This document shows, piece by piece, positions 53,534 to 62,223 of a stretch of DNA of 64,000 bases. Made by a program: the position numbers and the translations under genes. This stretch comes from Pseudarthrobacter defluvii. GTDB lineage: Bacteria > Actinomycetota > Actinomycetes > Actinomycetales > Micrococcaceae. How positions within the stretch are numbered: position 1 is the stretch's first letter; each line of letters starts with the position of its first letter. Under the pieces are notes generated by a model. The model was not told the origin of the DNA. It saw only the letters and a list, made by a program, of their open reading frames with translations, and did not search any database. The stretch lies in assembly GCF_030816725.1 (NCBI RefSeq), contig NZ_JAUSYG010000001.1, forward strand, positions 496,001-560,000, read 5' to 3'.

Positions 53534-54959
53534 TGATCGGCCTCTCTTCGGGGTAGTGGTACAGCTGGCTGCGCTGGCGCAGGGCCAGGGCAGCGGCAAG
53601 GGTTACGGTGCCCACGCGGCCGGCGAACATGAGGGCCGTGAGGACGTAGACGCCCTCGGGCGGCACCTCGGCGCTGAGGCCGGTGCTCAGGCCAACGGTG
53701 GCGAAGGCTGAAATCGTCTCGAACAGCACCCGGTCCAGTGACGCACCGCTGAACTGCAGGAGCAGGAAGGCGGAGACGGAAACCAGGGTGGCGCCGGCAA
53801 CGATTACGGAGATGGCCACCCGCATGGTGCCCTGCGGAATGGTCCGGCCGTACACCTTCACGTCGGCATCGCCGCGGGCTTCGGCGATGATGGCCAGGAA
53901 CATCACGGCGATGGTGGTCACCTTGATGCCGCCGGCCGTGGAGGCGGAACCGCCGCCGGCGAACATCAGGGCGTCGGTCAGCAGCATGGTGGTGGAATCC
54001 ATCAGGTTCTGGTCCACCAGGTTAAACCCGCCTGAACGCATCATCACGGACGCGAAAAGGGCGTGCGTGATCTTGTCGCCCACGCTCATGGAGCCGATGG
54101 TCCGGGCGTTGTCCCACTCCATCAGCGCCCAGAGGAAGGTGCCCGCCGCCAGGAGGATCAGGGAGACCTGGATGGTGAGCTTGGTGTGGAGGTTCCACTT
54201 CTTCCAGTTCAGGCCGTTCTGCTGCAGGACCATCACCACGGGGAAGCCCAGGCTGCCCATGAAGACTCCCACCATGAGGGGGATGAGGATCCAGAGGTCC
54301 GTCTCGTAGGGGACGATGCCGTCCGAGTGGGGCGTGAAGCCGGCGTTGTTGAACGACGAGATGCCGTAGAAGACGCCGTGCCAGACCGACTGCCAGAACG
54401 GCTCACCCAGGGTCAGGAACCGGGGGATCAATGCGAGCGCCAGGATACCCTCGATGACCACGGATGTGGTGATGACGATCCGCAGCAGGGTGCCGACCTC
54501 ACCCAGGCGGCCGGCGTTGTTCATGGACTCCGCCGCGATGATCTTGCCCCGGACACCCAGCCGCTTGCTCACCATCAGTGCCAGCAACGACGCCAGGGTC
54601 AGGGTGCCCAGGCCGCCAATGAAGATGCCCACCAGGATCACCAGCTGGCCAAAGAAGGACCAGTGGACCGCCGTCGACACCACCGTGAGTCCCGTAACGC
54701 ACACCGCCGACACCGCTGTGAACAGCGCCTGGTGGACGGGGGTGGGGGTTCCGTCAGCTGAGGAGACCGGCAGGGACAGAAGGAACGTGAATACCGTGCA
54801 GACGGCGGCGAACGCCGTCAAAGCCAGCCGCGCGGGGGTGGTGTTGGCGATGTCGTCAATGAAGTCGCGCAGCCGCGTCAGGATCCAGAGGCCCTCCCGC
54901 TCCTGCGCCGGGGGGTGCCAGGCGGCCGGTGTCCGGGGCCTCGACTGGCTCTGCGTCAT
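53526..54959 (-). CDS. Potassium uptake channel subunit, TrkH/KtrB type
   Basis: A 477-residue membrane protein with the four pore-loop repeats of the TrkH/KtrB family. The filter glycines are seen in CVTGLTV, FNNAGFT, MRSGGFN and TVGLSTG. About 10 transmembrane helices follow a Pro/Arg-rich cytoplasmic N-terminus. ATG 54959 has CGAGGAAAAG upstream; further upstream codons overlap the divergent promoter. Operon with trkA. Confidence 0.93.
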   Translation of the reverse strand: MTQSQSRPRTPAAWHPPAQEREGLWILTRLRDFIDDIANTTPARLALTAFAAVCTVFTFLLSLPVSSADGTPTPVHQALFTAVSAVCVTGLTVVSTAVHWSFFGQLVILVGIFIGGLGTLTLASLLALMVSKRLGVRGKIIAAESMNNAGRLGEVGTLLRIVITTSVVIEGILALALIPRFLTLGEPFWQSVWHGVFYGISSFNNAGFTPHSDGIVPYETDLWILIPLMVGVFMGSLGFPVVMVLQQNGLNWKKWNLHTKLTIQVSLILLAAGTFLWALMEWDNARTIGSMSVGDKITHALFASVMMRSGGFNLVDQNLMDSTTMLLTDALMFAGGGSASTAGGIKVTTIAVMFLAIIAEARGDADVKVYGRTIPQGTMRVAISVIVAGATLVSVSAFLLLQFSGASLDRVLFETISAFATVGLSTGLSAEVPPEGVYVLTALMFAGRVGTVTLAAALALRQRSQLYHYPEERPIIG

Positions 54960-55049
54960 GTGTGGCTTTTCCTCGGTTGAAACGGCTTCCCCCAGTAGTA
55001 AACCACTAAAGCCCGCGTCATGGCCGGTGGGCGGCAGCGCGGGCTCGGG

Positions 55050-55055
55050 TAGCCT
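55050..55055 (+). promoter_or_regulatory. -10 box of a leaderless acuC transcript
   Basis: TAGCCT, 7 nt before the ATG at 55063; no Shine-Dalgarno sequence. Confidence 0.55.
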
Positions 55056-55062
55056 GTGATTG

Positions 55063-56274
55063 ATGACATACCTGCCCGGCCTCAGCCAGCCCGCGCCGCC
55101 AACAATGGTGGCGTGGAGTCTTGACATGACAGCCTACAACTTTGGTCCGGGCCATCCCATGGCGCCGGAACGGATGGACCTGACGGCCCGCCTGGCCCGC
55201 AGCCTGGGGCTCTTCGACCTGGACCATGTTGATGTTGCAGCTCCGGATGTGGCCTCTGACGCTGAGCTGCAGTCCGTTCATTCGGCAGATTACGTTGCGG
55301 CGGTCCGCCGGGTCAGTGCAGACCCTTCGCAGCCGGACGAATCCCGGGGGCTGGGAACCGAGGACGATCCCGCCTTTGCCGGCATGCATGAGGCCGCTGC
55401 CCGCCTCGCCGGCGGGTCCCTGCTCGCGGCCCAGCGGGTGCTGGACGGGTCTGCGGTGCATGCCGTCAACTTCGGCGGTGGGATGCACCACGCCGCCCGG
55501 GAGCGGGCCAGCGGATTCTGCATCTACAACGACGCCGCGATTGCCGTGCAGAAACTGCTTGACGGCGGCGTGGGCAAAGTGGCCTACATCGACGTTGACG
55601 CCCACCACGGGGACGGCACCCAGAACATCTTTTGGGACGATCCCCGGGTGCTTACCATCTCGCTGCACGAGACCGGCCTGACCCTCTTTCCCGGCACGGG
55701 ATTCGCCAATGAAATCGGTGGCCCCGCGGCCGAGGGAACGGCAGTAAATGTGGCCCTGCCTGCCGGCACGTCGGACGCCGGGTGGCTGCGGGCCTTCTAC
55801 GCCGTGGTCCCGCAACTGGTGGGCGCCTTCGAGCCCGGGGTAATAGTGAGCCAGCACGGCTGCGACTCGCACCGCAGCGACCCCCTCACGCACCTCAACC
55901 TCAGCGTGGACGGCCAACGCGACGCAGCGAACGGCGTGGGACATTTGGCCGAACGCTACTGTGGCGGCCGTTGGATCGCCACCGGCGGCGGAGGGTACAA
56001 CGTGCTGGACGTGGTGCCGCGGGCCTGGAGCCACCTGGTGGCCATCGCCGCGGGGCGGCCCGTGCCGCTGCGGACGCCCGTGCCCCAGGTGTGGCGGCAG
56101 TATGTGGCAGAAAAGTACGGCCGGGAGGCGCCCGCCCTCATGGGTGACGACGTGGAGCTGTGGTGGCGGTCCTGGGAAGTCGGTTTCGATCCCAACGATG
56201 CCGTTGACCGCACGGTGATGGCCACGCGGAAAGCCGTCTTCCCGCTGCACGGCTTGGATCCCTGGTTCGACTAG
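55063..56274 (+). CDS. acuC: AcuC/histone-deacetylase-family protein
   Basis: A 403-residue zinc-dependent deacetylase. The His pair is in FGGGMHHAARERASGF. Zinc ligands lie in DVDAHHGDGTQ and in the later GCDSHRSDPL region, and the glycine motif GGGGYN ends the active site. AcuC of Bacillus deacetylates and reactivates acetyl-CoA synthetase, so a functional link to the acs gene in this window is plausible. It starts at ATG 55063 (a TTG one codon earlier is possible). Confidence 0.92.
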   Translation: MTYLPGLSQPAPPTMVAWSLDMTAYNFGPGHPMAPERMDLTARLARSLGLFDLDHVDVAAPDVASDAELQSVHSADYVAAVRRVSADPSQPDESRGLGTEDDPAFAGMHEAAARLAGGSLLAAQRVLDGSAVHAVNFGGGMHHAARERASGFCIYNDAAIAVQKLLDGGVGKVAYIDVDAHHGDGTQNIFWDDPRVLTISLHETGLTLFPGTGFANEIGGPAAEGTAVNVALPAGTSDAGWLRAFYAVVPQLVGAFEPGVIVSQHGCDSHRSDPLTHLNLSVDGQRDAANGVGHLAERYCGGRWIATGGGGYNVLDVVPRAWSHLVAIAAGRPVPLRTPVPQVWRQYVAEKYGREAPALMGDDVELWWRSWEVGFDPNDAVDRTVMATRKAVFPLHGLDPWFD

Positions 56275-56276
56275 AA

Positions 56277-56295
56277 GCCGCCGGATTGCGGCGGC
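56277..56295. terminator. Short GC-rich hairpin after acuC
   Basis: GCCGCCG/CGGCGGC with a 5-nt loop, 2 bp after the stop; no T run. Confidence 0.45.
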
Positions 56296-56329
56296 CGAAA
56301 TAGTTGATGCCTTTCGGCGTATATGTCGC

Positions 56330-56335
56330 TAGGGT
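56330..56335 (+). promoter_or_regulatory. -10 box before the ArsR-family gene
   Basis: TAGGGT, 7 nt before the ATG at 56343. The intervening GGGAGGC could also act as a ribosome-binding site on a longer transcript. Confidence 0.45.
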
Positions 56336-56342
56336 GGGAGGC

Positions 56343-56969
56343 ATGGTGACAGACGACGTATTTGCCGTCATAGCGGAATCCACCCGGCGCGACATCCTGG
56401 TGGCCCTCCGGACGGGCGACAAAGCCGTAGGGGAACTGGTGGAGGAACTGGCAGCGAGCCAGCCCACCATTTCCAAGCACCTGAAAGTCCTCCGTGAAGC
56501 GCAGCTGGTCAGTATGCGCGCGCAGGGCCAGAAGCGGTACTACGCCCTGAACCGGGGACCGCTGGAGGGGATCGCCAGTTGGCTGGAGACGTTCGACGTC
56601 GGCACTGGCGCCAAAGCCGGCGTGTCACCAACCAGCCCGGACCAGGCAGCCGCAGCCCACCTGCGGGAGGGCGTTGCCGCTGCCGCCGGGCCCCTGCCCC
56701 CGGCCCCGCGGTCCATGGAACCGCGCACCGTGGAACCACGGCCCATGGAGACCGCCCAGCCAGCCAGGGAGGAAGCTCCGGCGCCTGTCCTGGTGCGGGA
56801 AGGCGCCGAGCTGAGCCCCGCCGTCGTGATTCCCGGCGGCACCGCCGCCCCCCTGAGCGACGACAGCGTTCCGCAGCAAATCGGACGCACGGTCGGCCGG
56901 GCCGCCACGAAGGCGGCCGACCTGCTGGCCAATCTCCCCAACCTGCCGAAGTTCGGGCGCAAGAAATAG
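56343..56969 (+). CDS. ArsR-family regulator with long C-terminal extension
   Basis: A 208-residue protein. Residues 1-80 are an ArsR winged helix (VFAVIAESTRRDILVALR, then GELVEELAASQPTISKHLKVL, then RYYALNRGPLEGIASWLE). No metal-binding cysteine motif is visible. The remaining about 125 residues are unusual: Pro/Ala/Glu-rich with MEPR/VEPR/METAQ repeats, ending in a basic amphipathic tail ADLLANLPNLPKFGRKK. The stop region is partly duplicated just downstream. Function unknown. Confidence 0.85.
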   Translation: MVTDDVFAVIAESTRRDILVALRTGDKAVGELVEELAASQPTISKHLKVLREAQLVSMRAQGQKRYYALNRGPLEGIASWLETFDVGTGAKAGVSPTSPDQAAAAHLREGVAAAAGPLPPAPRSMEPRTVEPRPMETAQPAREEAPAPVLVREGAELSPAVVIPGGTAAPLSDDSVPQQIGRTVGRAATKAADLLANLPNLPKFGRKK

Positions 56970-56989
56970 GGTTTGGGCGCAAGAAGTAG
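56952..56989 (+). repeat. Duplicated gene end (FGRKK-stop twice)
   Basis: TTCGGGCGCAAGAAATAG at 56952-56969 is repeated 20 bp later as TTTGGGCGCAAGAAGTAG (56972-56989, 16 of 18 identical), just outside the ArsR gene. Confidence 0.8.
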
Positions 56990-56993
56990 CGCG

Positions 56994-58331
56994 CTACCTT
57001 CCCAGCAGCCGCACGTGGTCCGGGCCCAGCTCGGAAACGCGGCTGACGCCCAGGAGCGCCATGGTGCGGGCCATGTCTTTTTCGAGGATCTGCAGGGTTC
57101 GGTCCACGCCGGCACGGCCGCCGGCCATCAGCCCGTAGAGGTAGGCGCGCCCGATCAGCGTGAAGTCGGCGCCCATGGCCAGGGCCGCCACGATGTCCGC
57201 GCCGCTCATGATGCCGGTGTCCAGGATGATGGCGGCCTCCGTGTTGTCGGCATCGAAAGCCTGCCTGACCTCGGGGAGCAGGTGGAACGGGATGGGGGCC
57301 CTGTCCAGCTGGCGGCCGCCGTGGTTGGACAGGATCACCCCGTCGGCGCCGTGGTCCACCACGCGGCGGGCGTCCTCCACGGTCTGGATGCCCTTGACCA
57401 CCAGCTTGCCCTTCCAGGTTTCACGCAGCCAGTCCAGGTCCCCGAACGTGAGCGTGGGATCGAACATGGAGTTGATCAGGTCCGCCACGGTGCCGGTGTA
57501 GCGGGACAGCGAGGCGAAGGTCAGCGGCTCGTGGGTGAGGAAGTTGAACCACCAGGCGGGCCGGTAGGACGCGTCGAGAACGGTCTTGAGCGTCAGCGCC
57601 GGCGGGATGGTCATGCCGTTGCGTACGTCGCGGAGGCGGGCGCCGGCCACGGCGGTGTCCACGGTGACCATCAGGGTGTCGTTGCCTGCCTTGGCAGCGC
57701 GCTCGATCAGTTCCAGCGAGCGGTCCCGGTCCGTCCACAGGTACAACTGGAACCAGTTGCGCCCGTTCGGCGCGGCGGCGGCCACGTCCTCGATGGAGGC
57801 GGTCCCCATGGTGGACAGGGTGTAGGGGATGCCGGCGGCTTCGGCGGCCTGGGAGCCCGCGTATTCGCCCTCGGACTGCATCATCCGGGTGAAGCCGGTG
57901 GGGGCGATGCCCACGGGCAGGCGGGACGGCTTGCCCAGGATGTCGGTGCTGAGGTCGATGGTGGAGACGTTGCGCAGGATGCCAGGCCGGAATTCGATGT
58001 CAAGGAACGCCTGGCGGGCGCGGCGGAGGGTGATCTCCTCTTCGGCCGCACCGTCTGTGTAGTCGAAGGGCGCCTTGGGCGTGCGGCGCTTGGCAATGTC
58101 GCGCAGTTCCCAGATGGTGCTTGCCCGCTTCAGCCGTGCTTCCTTGCTGAATTCGGGCTTCTTGAACTGCATCAGCGGGGCCAGGTCTGAGTACTTGGGG
58201 ATGCGGCGCTTCAGGGCAGCGGGCAGGGCGGACGACGACGGGGCCTTGGCAGGTGCCGGGGCTGCGGGGATGTCCGTGGTCTCCGGCGCCGGGGTAGCCT
58301 CCGGGTTGTTGGGCTGGACGGTGTGGGTCAT
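56994..58331 (-). CDS. FMN-dependent alpha-hydroxy-acid dehydrogenase (L-lactate dehydrogenase LldD-like)
   Basis: A 445-residue flavoenzyme oxidising L-lactate or another 2-hydroxy acid. The TIM barrel shows [18 protein letters not shown] (FMN site), [31 protein letters not shown], and the catalytic His-Arg motif [11 protein letters not shown]. The first about 45 residues are a Pro/Ala-rich extension. ATG 58331 has AGAGGA upstream. It lies 90 bp behind the LacI gene on the same strand, so it may be in its regulon. Substrate is a family inference. Confidence 0.92.
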   Translation of the reverse strand: MTHTVQPNNPEATPAPETTDIPAAPAPAKAPSSSALPAALKRRIPKYSDLAPLMQFKKPEFSKEARLKRASTIWELRDIAKRRTPKAPFDYTDGAAEEEITLRRARQAFLDIEFRPGILRNVSTIDLSTDILGKPSRLPVGIAPTGFTRMMQSEGEYAGSQAAEAAGIPYTLSTMGTASIEDVAAAAPNGRNWFQLYLWTDRDRSLELIERAAKAGNDTLMVTVDTAVAGARLRDVRNGMTIPPALTLKTVLDASYRPAWWFNFLTHEPLTFASLSRYTGTVADLINSMFDPTLTFGDLDWLRETWKGKLVVKGIQTVEDARRVVDHGADGVILSNHGGRQLDRAPIPFHLLPEVRQAFDADNTEAAIILDTGIMSGADIVAALAMGADFTLIGRAYLYGLMAGGRAGVDRTLQILEKDMARTMALLGVSRVSELGPDHVRLLGR

Positions 58332-58421
58332 GGTTCCTCTTCCGGGGTGGGATAGCTTCGCGAAGTGGCAGTTGGCGGCAGTGCGGGCCAGCCGGACTGC
58401 CGCCAAGTGTCATCCCGCGGG

Positions 58422-59453
58422 TCAGCCGTGGACCGTGGTGCGGGGCGCCTTGGCCGGTCCCGTACTGGCCCGGACCTCCAGGCGGGGCTGGTAGCGGCCG
58501 GACGAATCGTTGCCTTCATTGCGGATCAGCGACCGGAGCTGGTGCCAGGCCTGTTCGCCCAGTTCGGTGATGGGGACCGCGGCCGTGGTGAGTGCCGGCG
58601 TCGTATACCTGGCAAAGGGGATGTCGTCGAAGCCGGTGACGGAGATGTCGCCGGGAACGTCCAGGCCGCGCTCGTGGAGGCCGCTCATCAGGCCCATCGC
58701 CACGAGGTCGTTGAAGGCAAGAATTCCGGTGGCTCCGCACGCCAGGACGGCATCCACTGCCTCATGCCCGGTGTCGAAATCCGAGCCGCCCTCCAGCATG
58801 GTCACTTCAACCTCTGGGTGGGCCGCCTTGAAGGTCTCCAATCCCCGAAGCCGCATGTCGTTGGAGGCGCTGTGGGGCGGTCCGGCAAGGAAGGCCAGGC
58901 GGGTGTGGCCCAGTTCCACCAGGTGCCCGGCGATGTCCTGGACGCCCTGGCCGTAGTCCACCACCAGGCTGGGAACGCCCGGGGTGGCGGTGGTGCGGTT
59001 GATCAGCACCATTGGGTGCAGGGAGGGGGCAATCTCCTCCAGTTCCGCATCCGACATGCGCGGGGCGCACAGGACCAGCCCGTCGCACCGCCGCCGCGCC
59101 TCGCCGGCAAGGATGGACTCCTCGCTGGAGATTTCGAACGAGTCGGCGATGAGAACCCGGTAGCCGTCCTGGGCCGCTGCCCGGCTGAGCCCGCGGAGGA
59201 TCGCCTGGAAGGTGGGGTTGGCCAGGTCCGGGACCACGATGCCGATGGTGTCCGTCTTGCCCAGCGCCAGGCTGCGTCCCACCGGGTTGGGCTGGTACTT
59301 CAGTTCCGCGGCGGCCGAGCGCACCCTGGCGGCGATGTCCGGGTCCACGGTGTAGTTCCCGTTCATGACGCGCGAAACGGTGGCGTGCGAAACCCCCGCC
59401 TTCACGGCGACATCTGCGATGCCGATCCGGCCGCTTGCCGATCTCCTTGCCAT
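58422..59453 (-). CDS. LacI-family transcriptional regulator of the sugar-acid operon
   Basis: A 343-residue repressor with helix-turn-helix IADVAVKAGVSHATVSRVMN near the N-terminus and a sugar-binding domain ending ISVTGFDDIPFARYTTPALTTA. ATG 59453 is chosen, with GAAGGG upstream, over an ATG 11 codons earlier. It is divergent from the sugar-acid operon across a 353-bp region with three copies of a GAAA-N-CG-N-TTTC palindrome, which it probably binds. The inducer is presumably a uronate, aldarate or lactone. Confidence 0.92.
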   Translation of the reverse strand: MARRSASGRIGIADVAVKAGVSHATVSRVMNGNYTVDPDIAARVRSAAAELKYQPNPVGRSLALGKTDTIGIVVPDLANPTFQAILRGLSRAAAQDGYRVLIADSFEISSEESILAGEARRRCDGLVLCAPRMSDAELEEIAPSLHPMVLINRTTATPGVPSLVVDYGQGVQDIAGHLVELGHTRLAFLAGPPHSASNDMRLRGLETFKAAHPEVEVTMLEGGSDFDTGHEAVDAVLACGATGILAFNDLVAMGLMSGLHERGLDVPGDISVTGFDDIPFARYTTPALTTAAVPITELGEQAWHQLRSLIRNEGNDSSGRYQPRLEVRASTGPAKAPRTTVHG

Positions 59454-59806
59454 AGGGAACCCTTCTTTTACGCCGCCGGACCGCATCCTTCCGGAATGGT
59501 TGGTGACCGGGAGTGCGCAGGCGTGGCGGCAGGTGCTTTGAGAGACAGCATATACGGCTATCGGAAAGCGATTTCTACCCTTTCCCGCCGGTTTTCCCCT
59601 GGTTGCGGGCGGGGTTGCAGCAAGAAGGGGCAGAAAACGCTTTCTTCCAGTGCCCGGAATGGTTGACGGATGAGCCGGCGGATTGATACAACTTCTATAG
59701 CGAGGCGAGAAAACGCTTTCTCAGGAGGGCGCTTCCGGGCTTCACCGCAGCACGTCAGCGGCCGCTCCCACGGCCGGGTATTGAGCTTTTTCGAAAGGGA
59801 CCCACC
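59454..59806. promoter_or_regulatory. Divergent control region with three LacI-type operators
   Basis: Palindromes of the form GAAA-N-CG-N-TTTC: GAAAGCGATTTC (59564-59575), GAAAACGCTTTC (59633-59644) and GAAAACGCTTTC within GAGAAAACGCTTTCTC (59707-59722). Their centres are 69 and 76 bp apart. No gene is evident in this 353-bp stretch. Confidence 0.8.
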
Positions 59807-61247
59807 ATGGTCAACACAGCCGAGACCGCTTCGGCCGCAGCTGCCCCCCAGCCCGGCACTGCTGCCGCCGCCTTCAACGCAGTACAGGATGGCCGGAAGG
59901 CCCGCATTGCCCTGATCGGCACCGGCGGACGCTCCGAAATGTACATCCGCGCCATCTTCGGCAAGCACGCGGACACCGCCGAACTGGTGGCGTTCTCCGA
60001 CGTGAACCCTGGGACGTGTGGAGTTCTACCAGAAGCTCATCCAGGAACTCGGGGCGCCTGGCCCCGTCGCCTCGTTCGAACCGGCAGACCTCACCGCCTT
60101 CATCCAGGCCAACAACATCGACCGCATCATCGTCACCACGCCGGACTACACCCACGCCGACTACATCGTGGAGGGCCTCCGCGCGGGTGCCGACGTCGTC
60201 GTCGAAAAGCCCCTGACCATCGACGCCGAAAGCTGCCGCCGCATCGTCCAGGCTGTCCATGAGACCGGCCGGAATGTGGTAGTTACTTTCAACTACCGCT
60301 ACTCGCCGCGCAACAGTGCCCTCAAGGAAATCATCCAGAGCGGCGTGATCGGCAAGGTCACCTCCATCGATTTCAGCTGGGTCCTGGACACCGTCCACGG
60401 CGCTGACTACTTCCGCCGCTGGCACCGCGAGAAAAAGAACTCCGGCGGGCTGCTGATCCACAAGGCCTCCCACCACTTCGACCTGGTCAACTGGTGGATC
60501 GACGATGTTCCGGAACGGGTCTTCGCTTCGGGCGGCTTGAAGTTCTACGGCGACAAGAACGCTGCCGAGCGCGGGCTGGGCCCACGCCCCGAGCGCGGAA
60601 CGCCTGACGCCGATGCCCCCGCCGGCGAGAAGGATCCCTTTGCGCTTGACCTGAGGGAGGACGAACGGCTGAAAGCCCTCTTCCTGGACAACGAGCACTA
60701 CGACGGCTACCGCCGCGACCAGGATGTCTTCACCGACGGCATCACCATCGAAGACAACCTGGCACTGGTGGTGGAGTACCAGGGCGGCCCGCGCCTGAGC
60801 TACTCCCTGAACGCGCACAGCCCCTGGGAGGGCTACCGGGTGGCGGTGAACGGTACCGAAGGCCGGGCCGAGCTCGAGGTGGTGGAACGCGCGGCCGTCC
60901 TGCACAGCACCGACCAGAAGACCGTGGTTGACCCCAGCGCCACGCCTGTTGAGGAAGAGGACGCCGTCCGCCGCAACGGGGAGCGCCTGGTGGTCCAGCG
61001 CCACTGGGAGGCTGCCTACGAGGTGCCCATCGTCAACGGCGAGGGTGGCCATGGCGGCGGCGATGAGCTCCTGCTCTCGGACCTGTTCAACGGACCGGGC
61101 GAGGATCCGCTGGGCCGTCCGTCCGGCTACCTGGACGGGCTGCGTTCGGTGTCCGTCGGCATCGCCGGCAACCGCTCCCTCGAAACGTCCCTGCCCGTCC
61201 GGGTCGAGGACCTGGACCTCGGCGTCGACCTTCGCCGCGGCGAGTAA
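59807..61247 (+). pseudogene. Gfo/Idh/MocA-family oxidoreductase, frameshifted near residue 68
   Basis: A NAD(P)-dependent sugar or inositol dehydrogenase-type gene read in two frames. The first part (59807 to about 60010) has the Rossmann motif IALIGTGGRSEMYIRAIF and ends ELVAFSDVNP. The second part continues in another frame with EFYQKLIQEL ... TTPDYTHADYIVEGLRAGADV ... VVEKPLTIDAESC, and the catalytic-region GGLLIHKASHHFDLVNWW. The break is at AACCCTGGGACGTGTG (60005-60020). Removing the T at 60010 restores Asn-Pro-Gly-Arg-Val-Glu-Phe-Tyr and a 479-residue protein. The rest is intact, so the lesion is recent or a sequencing error. First gene of the operon; substrate unknown. Confidence 0.88.
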
Positions 61248-61257
61248 GGGAAAGACC

Positions 61258-62223
61258 ATGAGCAGGATATTCGTAACCGGCGGCTCCGGCCGCCTGGGCC
61301 GCAGCGTGGTGGCGGGCCTGGCGCAGGCGGGCCACGAGGTAGTCTCAGTGGACCGCGACGCCGTGCCCGCTGAACTGCTGCCGGCCGGCGTCGTCCAGGA
61401 AACCGCCGACCTCCTGGCGCCGGGCGAGGCCTTGCGGCTGATCGGGGCAACAAAGCCCGACGCCGTCATCCACCTTGCAGCCATCGCCGTCCCGTTCAGC
61501 GCGCCCGAGGACGTCATTTTCGCCACCAACACCCGGCTCGCCTTCGCGGTCATCAGTGCGGCGACCGAGCTGGGCGTGTCCAGGATCGTCACCGCCAGCA
61601 GCCCCACCGTCCTCGGTTATGGATGCCCGGCGGGCTGGCTGCCGCCGTCGTTCCCGCTGGACGAGCGGACGCCGCCGAAGCCCTGGAACGCCTACGCCCT
61701 GTCAAAGCTCATCGCCGAACAGACCGTGCAGATGTTCGCCGCGGCGCAAGGGGAGAAGATCCGCTACGCGGCGTTCCGGCCGTGCTTTGTGATCTCCCCG
61801 GAGGAGTGGGCCGGCGCGCCGACCCAGCAGGGCCACACCCTTGCGGAGCGGCTGGCCGATCCTGCCCTGTCCGCGCCCGCCCTGTTCAACTACGTGGACG
61901 CGCGGGACGTGGCGGACTTCCTGGACCTGCTGCTAACAAAAATGGAAGACATTCCCAATGGGGAAACCTTCTTCGTCGGAGCAGCAGATGCTCTTGCCAC
62001 AGCGCCCCTCGCGGAACTGATGCCGAAATTCCTGCCGGGCAGCGAAGCGCTCAGCGCCGGCCTCACCGGCACGAGCCCGGCGTTTTCCATTGCCAAGGCC
62101 CAGGCACTGCTGGGCTGGCAGCCCAAGCGCAGCTGGCGAATCGAACTGAAGTCCCACCAACCCCTCAACGACGAGGCTTCCACGCTGGTCACCGCCGGCG
62201 GCGGAGGCAAGGAGACACCATGA
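61258..62223 (+). CDS. NAD-dependent epimerase/dehydratase-type SDR (possible uronate or sugar dehydrogenase)
   Basis: A 321-residue extended-type short-chain dehydrogenase. The NAD motif is VTGGSGRLGRSV (about 6-17), the active-site pair is in NAYALSKLIAEQ (YxxxK), and a C-terminal LLGWQPKRSW is seen. AAGGGAAAG precedes the ATG. The stop overlaps kdgD (ATGA). Uronate dehydrogenases belong to this fold and occur with KdgD and an enolase-superfamily cycloisomerase in Agrobacterium, so oxidation of galacturonate or glucuronate is a reasonable hypothesis. This protein is longer than known Udh (about 265 residues), so it is not proven. Confidence 0.85.
   Translation: MSRIFVTGGSGRLGRSVVAGLAQAGHEVVSVDRDAVPAELLPAGVVQETADLLAPGEALRLIGATKPDAVIHLAAIAVPFSAPEDVIFATNTRLAFAVISAATELGVSRIVTASSPTVLGYGCPAGWLPPSFPLDERTPPKPWNAYALSKLIAEQTVQMFAAAQGEKIRYAAFRPCFVISPEEWAGAPTQQGHTLAERLADPALSAPALFNYVDARDVADFLDLLLTKMEDIPNGETFFVGAADALATAPLAELMPKFLPGSEALSAGLTGTSPAFSIAKAQALLGWQPKRSWRIELKSHQPLNDEASTLVTAGGGGKETP

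Noticed and set aside
59990..60030. Programmed ribosomal frameshifting in the Gfo/Idh/MocA gene
   Set aside because: No slippery heptamer, no stop codon near the shift, no stimulatory structure seen; a plain indel is simpler.
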